Positions 17,425-29,300 of a stretch of DNA of 64,000 nucleotides are shown here, piece after piece (position 1 is the stretch's first letter; every line of letters starts with the position of its first letter). A program made the translations under genes and the position numbers. The notes under the pieces were generated by a model that worked only from the letters and a program-made list of their open reading frames with translations, made no database searches and was not told the DNA's origin. This stretch comes from Neurospora tetraspora (lineage: Eukaryota > Ascomycota > Sordariomycetes > Sordariales > Sordariaceae). The stretch is taken from assembly GCF_033439725.1 (NCBI RefSeq), contig NW_026944386.1:3162001-3226000 (forward strand), in the 5' to 3' direction.

Positions 17425-20400
17425 GGGGGGAATCACATGCGGATTGGACTCGAATCCATATCGCACTTCCTTACAACGTACGGGATGTCCGAGCCGATAT
17501 CTGGTCTCGTGCGTGGAACGACATATTCCGTGGTAGGTAACCGGCAAGATAGAGAAGGATGTTGGAGGTTAGATCGGCAAGTATCTCAAGTAACTTATTT
17601 GAGACTTCTAAGCAGGGGTGCGGCTAAGAAGGGAGTTTTGATACACGACATGACACCGGTGGCAAGGCCTCACTTTACTTACTTCAATGGTTGCGGGAAT
17701 CGGCCAGCCCCCACAAGGTTGTGCCCCCAACTATAGTGAGAGTGTCTTCTCCTTCTCAAAGCTTCGGTGGTCTGTACGAGTTTCAAATTGGAATAAGAAA
17801 GAGAGAGAAACGAAGGTTGTCCATGGAATGGAGCCAGGACGTGATTGAGGAGAGAGAGTTTAGGAACTCAACCAGAGGGGTCAAGTACTGAGCAGGTAAC
17901 GAACGAAGTAAGGTAAGGTAGGTTGACATCCTCCAAAGTCCAAGAAGACCTAGCAGTAAGCTGTTTTCCAGAATTGACAAAATACAATCTGAGTGTCAGT
18001 GACGGATAGTGTGTAGCGGAGTTGGAAAGTATCTAACGAGAAGCTTCACACTCCTTCGGCCCATTTCTTCAGCATTCTCCTATCCCAATTTTGACTGGTT
18101 GGAAGCATACCTCAACACTATCACTCCAAGGTAAAGACAAAAGGTCCATGATTCAGTTCCATTGAATTTTCCCTGGCCGCCTTGCGTAGAAGTAGGTAGT
18201 CTGGATCTTGTGCCCTGCAAGGGACAAGTAACCTATCATCACAAGCGATATAAGACAAGCATAGTGGAAAAGAACATTGCCTACCTACTTACCTACCATG
18301 TACCCATCTACCTGTAGGTAGGTACTCCATGGAATACCACATCCAGACACATCTTGCGTCTCCTTAGGCCACAGTGTGTGTACGTGAAGTCGCTCACGCT
18401 AGATACAATAGGCCGGGGGTTTCTGTATCCTGTGTCCTGTGTCCTGTTTTTCTTCTTCTTTTCCCTGTCAACCAAGCATGGAAATCGGATCCGATCGGAT
18501 GCCATGTGGACATAACTACATGCCCCTTGATTGACTCCCAAAACCCTCCGAGTCTATAGGTACTGCAATGACACTCGAGTGCTATACAAGTTGGCAGGTA
18601 GGGAGGTACACTCCAAGCAGGCAGTTCGGGAGGTTTCGATGGTGGCTCGTGTGAACACGCCTCGTCTTGTCCGAGGCCAGGCTATGAGGGAGGTAATTCG
18701 GGGTTATAGGTGGTGGTGACTGGACGCGGAGTCTGTCGAGGGGAACTGGCATGAATCAGTGGTGGTGGCTACAGGTAGTTCGTCTCCGGTGGAAGGGAAT
18801 AAAGAGGTTGCTCTTTTGGGCAACATCTTGCGGCCATGAAAGGGCCTTCTAAGATATTGGTTGTTGTTCTTGTGTAGTTGTGATTTCTTACTACGGTAAG
18901 TAAAGTTAGGGAAGGGTATACCTTACGTACTTACATCGCTTTTAACCCCGTTCATGTCATCGGTTATCACACCGGCGTCGATGAGATGATGACAGTAAGT
19001 GAACGAACCGCTCGCTGGGTATCAGAGATAGATGGAGATGGAGAACTTCCCCTCCCACCGAGCTTAATTCGTAAATGAGAATATTCAACCTTTCAAGATG
19101 AAAGAAGAGTAAGCAGACAAGAGAACAAACCCAAATAAAAACAGGCTTCTCGAGCTGACTTTGCACAAAGCCGGAGTATGTGGATTTCGTTAAGGGGTTT
19201 CTCTCCCAACAGGCTGTTTGTTCTCTGAGTGTCAGCAACTTTCCAGAGATATGAAACAAAAGTGTCACCAAAATATGCAAAGACAGGAGCTGACCAGGCT
19301 AGCAGGCTGAGCAGGGGAAGGAGAAAGGATTAAAAAAAGATGACAAAAAAGATACCTCTACCCATCTCCAGCGGCCGAAAGGACCAGCACCATTGGCATC
19401 ATCGCATTGCATCCATTGTGCCGAGTTAGATCTGATACCTACTATCAGCCGTGTTTCATTGAGGAAACCACTACATAGGTAGGAAAGACTTGCTCAATGG
19501 AACAATGGGGTCAAAATGTGGAGAGAGTGGGTAGAATAGAAGAAAAAAGAGATTGTGGAGGAGGAAAGAAAGACGAGGAGGAGGCTGAGCTAAAGAGCTG
19601 AAGAGAGAAGGCAAATCATCGCCTCAGCCTAGCTGCAAGGTACCCGCTCGCAGCCCGCTCTCGCGAGGTTCCGAGTTGCGTGGAGGGTAGTGTGGTGTAG
19701 GTAGGTTTTCGTAGGTGCTCACGACTGATCCGAACGGATTGCTCGCATATACATATGGGGGCTAGGTAGTTTCATCATCAGTAATCATAACTCTTACTCT
19801 GAGCTGGAAAACTTGCAATTTCCTTAGTTTCGGATTATGATGCAATACACGGGTAGGGTGGAACTGGCTGCGATGAACATAGTTGAAGTAACAAACATGA
19901 GACTGAGGATATTAACGACGACTAGCCGATGGGGGCTGAAGGGAAGTGAAAGTGTGGCTGTGTGTGTGTGATAGGTGTCAGTTGGTTTGAGAATTCGATG
20001 ACTGGTCTACCAGGATTTCGGCCTCGATATTAACCCGTCGGGAAGAGAAAGAGAGAAGTTGATGACAAAAACAGAAGAAATCACTGAAATGATTAGTAAA
20101 GAGAGAATCACCGGTACGCTATGGAACTACCCAGGGCTAGGTGTTTGGGTAGCAGTAAGACAGTGTAACCTCTTCGCCCGCTATAGTAATAGAGCTCTCG
20201 GCTAGCCTGCCGCTAGATGTTGCCGGTACCAACGTTGTGTAAACAACGAGTTCAGAATACGGCCTGTTCGTACAAAGAGCCTGGACTGTTCATGAAGACT
20301 GGGTGAGATGGACACTTAGCGCCTGATTTGTTCTCGTTCATTCTTCCAAACGGCCAACGAAACGACTGAGGTATATTGCGTCAGCTCTATAATGGAAACA

Positions 20401-23400
20401 TGTTGCCGAATGTTTCAGCAGCAGCCTCACAGAAATAGGTGCTGTAGTGTTGCATGCAGTGCTCCCATGCTGCCAATGGTGTCGTTAGGTGATGTTATTC
20501 TGGGGATATGGCCCGCTAATATGCAACCATCCACAGATCCAGGGCATCCTCCCCAGATGACCAGCCCTGAAGACCTGCCAAGCATTTGCCAATTCGGTTA
20601 CTGCTACCGTCAGGTAATCGAATGATGAAGGACTCTCTGTCTTTGTATCGGCTTTTGAGAGACAGCCAGGTATTTGATATGATTCGTCTCGGTCTGACGC
20701 GAATCAAGTTCGTCTCTCGGTGAGTCCCTTCCAGGAAGCAGGCATGTTGTACGATTCTTGCGCGGGCAATAAAGACAGAGTCGTATGCCATGGGAGTCAG
20801 GTGCCAGTCGGCTGCCAGAGACCTCTAACCGTCCCGCGTTCCCTGTCCACTCTGAAGAGCGAGACGAAAGGGAATCTGATGTCACCTACGGCAGTCAGCT
20901 ACCAGTTCCGTACGGAGCATAAACGTTGATTGGTCCGGGGTTCGAGATACAGCCACGGGACCTCCGAAGAGTCGGAAAGTTTGGATACGACTCCATCCCC
21001 TTGATCTCATCTGCTGTCGAATTACTGTTGATTCTGACTTTCCGATGCGAGAGCGGTTCGGTTCTTCAAGACTGGTCAAGTAATATGGCGTTGCTTGTGG
21101 GTTTCTCTGATTACATTTATCGGTTTATCGGCTCGTCTCTTGCACTAGGATTTAAGGTGCTGAGGCGCAAGAGACGAAGAGGCACAGCAGGATGGTGTCA
21201 TGGCCCGTTGACGATCGGATTTCCGCAAGGTCGCAGAACGCCATTCATGCCAAGTTATGTCGCTCTGTCTCTGAAACTTGAGCTTCATTCGCCGAAATTT
21301 GGGGTTTAGCGAGGTAGTTTCCGAACGAGACGTCAAGAAACCAAGTACGTATGACGGGGCCCAACAACCTCAAGGCGTGGGGGGAGCTCGCTAGCAGCCC
21401 ATACCGATGGGAGGCATATCGAACTGTGGAGAGACAACGGTTTTCGGCTAAGACTGATCAGGGCACAAAGTCCATGGCTCACCTTGCGCATACCTCTTAT
21501 GCGTGCTGTTCGGTGAGATGGCCTTGTGCGACGAAGGTGACAAATGATCTCGTAGTGGTTAACATACGAATGCTAAAGCCATCATGATCAGTTGATAACA
21601 ACTAAGCTGGCTTAATAAACACGCCGCGGGTACCTTGATCGATGTTGAACGGAGGTTTTTTTGATGGCATAGCCGTGAGGACGAAGAATGTCTTGGACCC
21701 TGGCTTCCTGGCTCTCCACACTGTTCATGACATGTTTATCAGGACTTTCATGGGTCAAGTCCGAGGTCATGACGATATGCTGCCGGTCGTCTACTTGCCA
21801 GTCGTATCCCTGGCAAACCACAGGGACATGGGGTAGAATTAGGCACCACTTTAGGGAATGGAATCCGAACAATACCATTTGTGTGGCTGTTACCGAGCTG
21901 CAGGCCAGTCCATCCGAAGCCTCACAGTGGCCTCGTTACAATGTCCCACAGCAGTCGCACCAAGGGGCCTTTTGCACGACCGGCATCAGGATGAGCCTCC
22001 ACCGGCTCTCTATGGTTATCTGGCTGCCTGGTGACGGAGCAAGCGAGGCAAGGTAAGGTACCTCTTGTAGTTGTTTGGCCGAAAAGCTTCCAGAAGGCGC
22101 GGAAGAAGGAGGGGCCTTTGTTGCGCCAGACTCAGAGTGACCGGGAACGGCACCAGAGTTGCCCCGGTTGTGTCCCACCGAAGGGAGCGAGATGATGCCC
22201 CTGAAGAGTCGTCGTACAGTTGTTGTACATACTCGGAGCCCAAGCAGATGTACAGGCTACAGGACCTCATACCGTGTCGGCCGATGTTCTCTGCATGACT
22301 TGACATCGGTTGATTCCATCTTGATGGAAACGCGTATGCGCGATGGCGCCTGGTTATGATGGAGATGAAATTGTTGTTGTGAGAGATGAAATGAGAGGAA
22401 ACGAAGATGAAGGGATGAAAGGTGAGTACAACGGATGTAGCCTTGTGGGATCCCGCTAAAGAGTGGGGTCGATCTCCAACTTCCAGGGCTCCAGATCTGC
22501 CTCTGCGCCTGGTCCCAGCGGGTCCAACACTTCAGACAGAAGGAAGCATGGGCCGTCCACTTCCCCGCACCGTTCATCGCATCCTTCGCGTCAATCATGA
22601 CATTCTCAACTCATCAACTCACTTCACTCTCTGTTGACTTGTCCCTCGGTCGTCACCTCACACCACTTTGTTTTCCTTCTTACCATCCGACTCAACACGG
22701 ACATTGACTGTTCACTTCTCTCACGTTCCAACGACCTCTGCCCACAAGCGGATACAGAATTGGGGGCCGAAAAAGGAACCAACGTGTCGATGTCCTCAAA
22801 CCTCACTTGTCTCCCTTCTTCACACACGGGCAACATGGAGGCCGTTACGACTACACTCTTTCCGTCGTCTTTCGGAAGCCCGCTGGGCCAATCCAACCAC
22901 TCGGGATCTCTTCCTGTGGAAGAGAGGTTCCATTGATTCCGTTGCTGAGAAGAGCATCATCTCACGCCCATCATCACCAGACCCAGAGAGATGCCCATCG
23001 CCTATTCGTTATGCCGCGTCTGTTGTCGGCCGTTCGACCCCTCAGACGACTTGCCTGTCCAGCAAACAGGCGCAAGCGCTCGCCTCTCCCACATCATGGG
23101 ACACCCATTCCACCTCCTTGCCATTAGCAGTTGGGCCAAGGAACCAGGGAGCCAGGAAGCCAGTGAGCTAGGGAGCCAAGAGTCGAGACACTGTCCTCCT
23201 CTGCCACACCGGGTTCGACAGATTGCGCCCCAAGGTACCCGTGGATGGCGCCCCCGGGTGTCGTGCTTGCAATACCGTTCTCACAAAGTGCCATCTGCAC
23301 TGTTGGCCGAGTCATCATGCTCTCCCAATTGATGATGGTTCTTCTTGTGTACGGATGGGTGCCAACTCCAAACTGAAGAGGCACGTCTCTTAGGAAGAGC

Positions 23401-25008
23401 AAAGAGGGATATCCATGAGTTAACCAGCTGTCTATCCCCTGCGGATTGGCTACCGAACATGTCCGTCATGGCACGTTCTTGACAGGGCAATGAGGTCTCG
23501 GGTCTTCTTGACCAGACCCTTCCCGCGCAACGGAGACCGAGGAGGCTGCATGGGGGCCATGGGCATTGCTGTTGCTAAACCCAACAGAGTCTCTAGCCAA
23601 CATTGTCCCTCGCGAGCTCGCACCAACCATCCCGCCAGGGATTCAAAAGGGGGGGGGGGGGGTGCCGTGAGCTGCTGTGTGACTGGTCACCCAGCCCTGT
23701 TAGCGGGTCCTGGCTGGCACTCCCAAACAACCCATGGATCTCACAAGTGCTGGTTGGGACTCCGAGTAACAGCTGCCCTATACAAAGCCCCAAGGTACCA
23801 CTACCTGTCTTCAGCTACCCAGCAATGTCACTCCAGTAACGGGGATATACCGCAGCCTCTACTTTTATTAGATCGACCTCGTTCTGCACCCCTGATAGGT
23901 ATACTTCATCCGTCCGAGAGGTAGCACCTTACTGCATCGAGTTCTATTTTCTCCTCCTGGGTCATCATCCATACTGCTATTTTCCGAGTCCGTCATCTCT
24001 CTACACTGCACTCGGGGCCCCCTGGTCTATTCCGGGCGCTGTAAATCTCCCCACCCCTACGCTACACTACCTACCTTTCTGCACCATCTTCACACACAAA
24101 TCTAGGATTCAGAAAATGAGACTCTGAGCCAACATGTTTCTTTTCCCACCCAACCGGTAACCGACCGGGACAAGACAGTTGCTTGTACTGCAGGAATCCT
24201 TCTTCCTAATCTGGGTGGTGTCAAGCGACCTTGTCACCCATATTAGTCCGTAATTCTTAATCGGTACATGGGCTGTCATGTCCTTTTTCCTCTTCCAGGA
24301 GCTTCAATCACACACACACTTCTTGCTAGCTTTACCTACCCCATGCGCAGCCACCACCGAAAACCCATGTCTCTAGTGAGAACAAGAGGTCGAGGTTCCA
24401 CTTGCCTTGCTACATACTGCCCATGTCTCTTCTTCTCGCTCTTTTGTACTGTGTGTGTAGTGAGGTCCAAGGTAGAGGTATGTCTGCCCCTTGCCCAGTC
24501 ATCTGCATCCCCATGATGCGCATCTGGCCCCCAATTTCTATGGGGAAGCTCTCTGTATAGCAGCGCTTACTCCATTCTTAGCCAGACAGAAAAGATGGTC
24601 CCATCACAGAGGTGTATAAGACACCCCGGTTGTCTGCCTTGTCATCCACACCCGTTGTTCTGTGCTTCCACAGCCTGCCTCACATCTCAGGATCACCATT
24701 CCTTAGTATACCAACTACTTGGTCCAACTCCCAATACAAGATCCGTGCCAACCGGCTACCATCCGCCCATCCCTATATCTGGCTCGCACCCCATCCTTTC
24801 ATAAGGCGAAGCCCCCCTTGATTGCGTCTATACATCCAATCGGGCCCCCGGCGCATCTTACTCGGCACCTCCCCCCCTAGTTCTCGCTCTCCAACAACAA
24901 CAAGGTCCATTGTGTGTCATCGTGTCCATCTTCAGTCTTACGAATTCGTATATAATCGAACATCAGCCAACATCCTCCCACCCCCATCAACAAAAAAGAT
25001 CCTCAATC
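16364..25008. other. 8.6-kb gene-sparse region upstream of the C2H2 factor
   Basis: I find no gene I can support. The stretch holds a G33-A-G6 run (17391-17430), a GATG microsatellite around 16864-16886, a purine-rich block on the + strand (about 19310-19620), and TACCTACC/GGTAGGTA runs, some inverted (near 18290-18330). From about 22.6 kb to 25.0 kb the + strand turns pyrimidine-rich, which may be a long leader or promoter of the zinc-finger gene. ORFs such as 20926-21309 (+) and 21612-21878 (-) have no recognisable motifs. Confidence 0.55.
17391..17430. repeat. Long poly(G) tract
   Basis: There are 33 consecutive G, one A, then six G. It lies in intergenic DNA with no gene within 1 kb. G-runs of this length can fold into quadruplexes and are unstable in replication and sequencing, so the exact length is uncertain. 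Confidence 0.9.
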
Positions 25009-26347
25009 ATGGCCCTCACTCCGCCCTCTCTGACCAGGTCACCCTCAACTCCCTCGCACAGCTACTGCCCTTCCGAAAGGTCGTCAGTTGGCTATCCCTC
25101 GCCCGGCCTGGTGGAACAGCAATACAAGATCTCGTCCATATATGGTGACCAGTCCTGCTCCGTGACTTCGTCTATGGACCCGGGGTCATCACTACCGCCG
25201 CTTGAATCAATGGGTCAGCCCGACTGGAACAGCACCGTCATCCTTCCTGCCTCCTCGGCCACCGGTATGCCTAGCATCCTCGCCGCAGAGTACGGGTCGT
25301 ATGGGGGTTATCCATACAGCCACGATGTTTACCACTCTCACCACGACGGACATGCTCTTTCAACGTCTACGCCGCCGCCTTCCGGCCCGTCATCCCGATC
25401 TCCGATTCCACCTGCATCGAGGACGTCACTTTCCTACCATTCAAACACATCGATGGGTGGTCCGCTAACACCGCGAGTCAAGATGGAGACAGAGTATGGA
25501 TCAAGCATGGAAGTCTCACATTACCCATCACCACGTTCGATGAACACTTCGTACCCTTCAGACAGCGGCGCCTACACACACAACACTACTGGTTATCTCT
25601 CAGATGGAGGATCATCGGGATGGCAAAAGCCCGACTACCAGCCCCTCGAGCCCGAGTTCTATCCGGGCCCCGGAGCCGCGCAAACATCGGCTTTCCTCCA
25701 AAACGGAGAACGATCTTACCGAGTTCCCCGTCCCAAGAGGCAACAACGGCGCCTGACGACAAAGGAGGAAGCCAACTTTCAGTGCGAGGTCAAGGGATGT
25801 GGGAAGCTGTTCAGCCGAAGCTACAACTACAAGGCGCACCTGGAGACGCACGAGCCCAACCGGGACTATCCCTTCCCCTGCCAGGAAGCCGGTTGCACCA
25901 AGAAGTTTGTGCGCAAGACCGATCTCCAGAGACATCACCAGAGCGTGCACTTGAAGGAGCGCAGCCACAAGTGCGACTATTGCAGCCGTCTGTTTGCCAG
26001 GAAGGATACTCTGCGAAGGTAAGCCGCTTCCCTTTGACGGTCCCCATCCCTTTACTTTGTTGATACTAACAATGTCCTTCTTCACAAATAGGCACATGGA
26101 AGATGGTTGCTCCAAACGCTTCGACATCGGCACCATGGATCTCCGACCAGAGACCTACGACAGCTTCGCACGACCTTCCTCCTCGGGGCCTATGAGTCAA
26201 CACTATCCCCTTTCGTCATCCACCAACAACATTGGTGGCCTCCCACCTATGGCTATCCCTTCCCTGGGCAGCAGCGGCATTCTCTCGTCGCTGCCGCCTT
26301 CAATGAGGGCTGATGGTGGCCAACAGGGCCATTCTTGGGGGAGGTGA
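25009..26347 (+). CDS. C2H2 zinc-finger transcription factor
   Basis: A probable nuclear DNA-binding regulator. Exons 25009-26018 and 26092-26347 give 421 aa. The first ~245 residues are rich in Ser, Pro, Thr and Tyr, typical of a low-complexity activation region. Finger 1 (about 259-281) is C-x4-C-x12-H-x3-H. Finger 2 (about 290-316) is C-x4-C-x12-H-x4-H. Finger 3 (about 320-342) starts CDYCSRLFARKDTLRRHMEDGC and ends in Cys rather than His, so it is C2HC. The 73-nt intron splits finger 3 between Arg and His. The C-terminal ~75 residues are again Ser/Gly/Pro-rich. I chose the ATG at 25009; an in-frame ATG at 24910 would add 33 residues. The paralogue group is unrecognised. The large empty flanks suggest complex regulation, which is inference. 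Confidence 0.88.
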
Positions 26348-29300
26348 TTACCTTAGCTCAAGTCCCATTATGTGTGTATCAAAAGATGATTAGAGATGTT
26401 TTTTTCTGTTGCTTCTCTTTCTTCCAAGTTTAGGTTGTCGTGTTGGAGATACCAAAAGGGGGAAATATTGGGAAGAGCGGTTGTGGGATGGACAACAACT
26501 CACTCATCGCTCGCTTGTACGATTAATGTGCTACTTTCCTTTTTCATGCAACAGTTCATAAACAGAGGTTGGTCGGTCATGAATGGACGGACGGACGGTT
26601 CTTTTCTGATTGGGTTTTTGTTCAGGGCGGTCGGTTGGTAGGTTGGTCGGGCATAGAAACATTACACGGGTTATAGCGAGCGGGCGGCAGAGTCTGGCTT
26701 ATCATCTTTTTCTGGTCTTTTTTTTTCGTTTTTTTTTTTTTTCGCATGCAACTTCATATTCAGCGGTTTTTGTGCACAAAGCTCATCTTCACGTCATTCG
26801 TTAGCATAGCTTCTTTCTCTTTGTCTATTTTACATGTTTCTTCTTTTACGGGCACCAGACTTCTCTGCTTATTTTATCTTTTTATCATGTCTGAACGAAC
26901 ACACGCCCACACACACATACACACATTACTTTACTCTGCACATATCATGACCAATTCACGACCATGTTGCACATCCAAAGAAGAAGAAATAGAAACTTAC
27001 ATTAAGACTGTACCCAAAGCCCGCCAAGACTGATCCCTTACTTACCCTTCAATCAGCAAAATCTTCCGAAAATAACAAGATGAAACCAGAACAAAAGAAA
27101 AGAGAAAAGAAAGTTTGCGCGCCAACACAAGCAAAGCAGAACCGCGAAGAGCCAAAATGTCGGTTAGGTGAGGTAGGTTAGGTCAGGGAGGAGGAGGGGT
27201 ATCGTTGGCTTACATATGACAGTTAGAGTGCTGGGTCCGAACGGGTGTTTGATTGCTCATCATCCCCATCACATTCCATTCCATCACAGGCACACTTCCA
27301 AGTGAACTTCCGAGTTCTAACTCAACTTGCCTCTCACGCTTTTCCCAATGGAGATTTAAGAAGCTCATGGTTACCACGATAGTGAACCATATCCCTACAA
27401 ATGTACCATCTCCAGGGACTCGGGTGGCTTAGATGCCCGCTGAATGGTTCGATGTACAGGGGCCGGGGCCCGCGGGGTGAATGCTGCTGTTCGACTGGTG
27501 AGACCGATTGAACTGACCGACCAGACCCGATCGAGGGGCCAACGTGATGTGATGTAAGGTAGGTAAGGTATGAAAGTAACGTTGTAAACTTTAAAAGTGC
27601 TCATTTTGGCCGGTCTAGTGGCTCCTTTCTTCGATGTAGATGTGGTTTGATACCAAAGGGCTGGACAAAGCAGCCAGGATGCACGCAGGGAACAGGGCAA
27701 TATGGGGACACTGTTCCGTACCTGACTTTAGAATTCGTATTATCGTCCGCGTCTTGCTGTCAACCAACAAAATGCCAGATCACTGATATTTCTTCCGGGC
27801 AACTCATTTGCTTCCGCTTCCAACCACCGTTGGCCTTTCACCGTTCCTGGTTCGCTGGTGATGCGAAGATTGGAGGTGCTCAGGGGTAGGGGGCCAAAAA
27901 CATACTGCGTAAAGAGAAAGGTAACATTCGATTATTCGGACTTTTTGATTCGACTTGAGCAGGTAAATGGCGGTAATGCTCATTCGCGTTTAGGGACCAG
28001 TCAACTGCGGGGTCGTCGGATCGTTGCATCCAGCAGGCAGGACTTGGTAGGACTCGATTGCGAGGAAGATGACGAACGCCGGGCAACACATCAGGGCGGG
28101 AGGGCGTCCTTCAGGGGCATCCTTTCTGACTTTGATCCAGAGAGTGACGCAATAGGTCGGATCGAATGGAGGAAGACCGACTTGATAGAAGACCATTCGG
28201 AGTTGTCGTGCAATGTCAGTGGTCAAAAGGCGCAAAAGGGCTGCGGTATCTTGCTGTAAGTCATCCGTTAGCGCACGGCAGCGCACCAGTGAGGCGCTGA
28301 ATATAGGATGCAAGGGTCGGACCGCCATTTTACTGTAAAAGTGTAATGTGCAGAAAGGCGGGATCCAATGCAGTTGGTTTACGTTGTTCTCTGTCATGTC
28401 CGCCTCGACGGGAGCTGTTGGTGACAGGTAACAAAATGAAATATCAGGCCGCCCTGAGCCGCCCTTCTGCCCTAGCGGTGGGGCACCGGGGCCGGTTGGT
28501 CGGTTGATCGCCGGTCCCCACACGGCTCAAGCGGCGGCGGCTGCGGCGGGGACGGGAACCTCTACATGCTCGGCAAAACCTCTCCACTCTGCGGATGAGG
28601 TGCCTTGCAGCCAAGTGGATACCGTAGTTCGGACGACAACTTGGCGAGACGACATCGCTTCTTCGGTTCTGTTGCTCTTCTGATGCCATAGTCAACCCAA
28701 ATCCGGTTGCCCAATCACTCCACGGCATGAGGTCAGATGAACTCCCAGTCGCCCTTGATGTGCCATAGTCTTGCCAAATACAACATCAAACAGAGTCCGT
28801 CGGTCCCAACCAACATATGTAATCCAACATCCCACACAACACAACACACCACTGCGACGATCGAATGCAACTTCCTAAACCGCTCGCAGCATCTGGCACC
28901 ACCACGGCACCCATCACGAACTCGCAATGCGCAACCCAACCTGCCAACCTTTTTTTTTCCTTCAGCTCTGCGGTCTGCGGACACCCGAGCCGGGATGGTA
29001 TGTAATGCAGTGTACCGTTCCCGTCCGGAACTCAGCCTTATGATGAATGATGCTGTCCAGTGTCCACCGAGCGCGAAAAACAAAAGGCCAAAAATGCGGC
29101 CATGACACTGCCATGATGCAGTGGTATCATGATGTTGCCGGTCGACAACAATTAACTACCTCTAGGCAACTACTTTTGTCCTTCTCTTCGGTTCCTCTAT
29201 TACTTTCCCGTCCTAAGCCTGGTATCCGAGTCTAAGCCTCCCACTCATCGACTCATCCTTGGCTGGTTCGGATTTTTTGGCCCCCAACGCCAATGAGGGT

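Noticed and set aside
17441-17480. T-loop-like GGATTCGAGTCC on the minus strand
   Set aside because: The 53-61 pair is A-C and no cloverleaf can be drawn.
28527-28655. 42-codon minus-strand frame ending in an Ala run
   Set aside because: It reads smoothly but is short, and I found no splice partner or domain.
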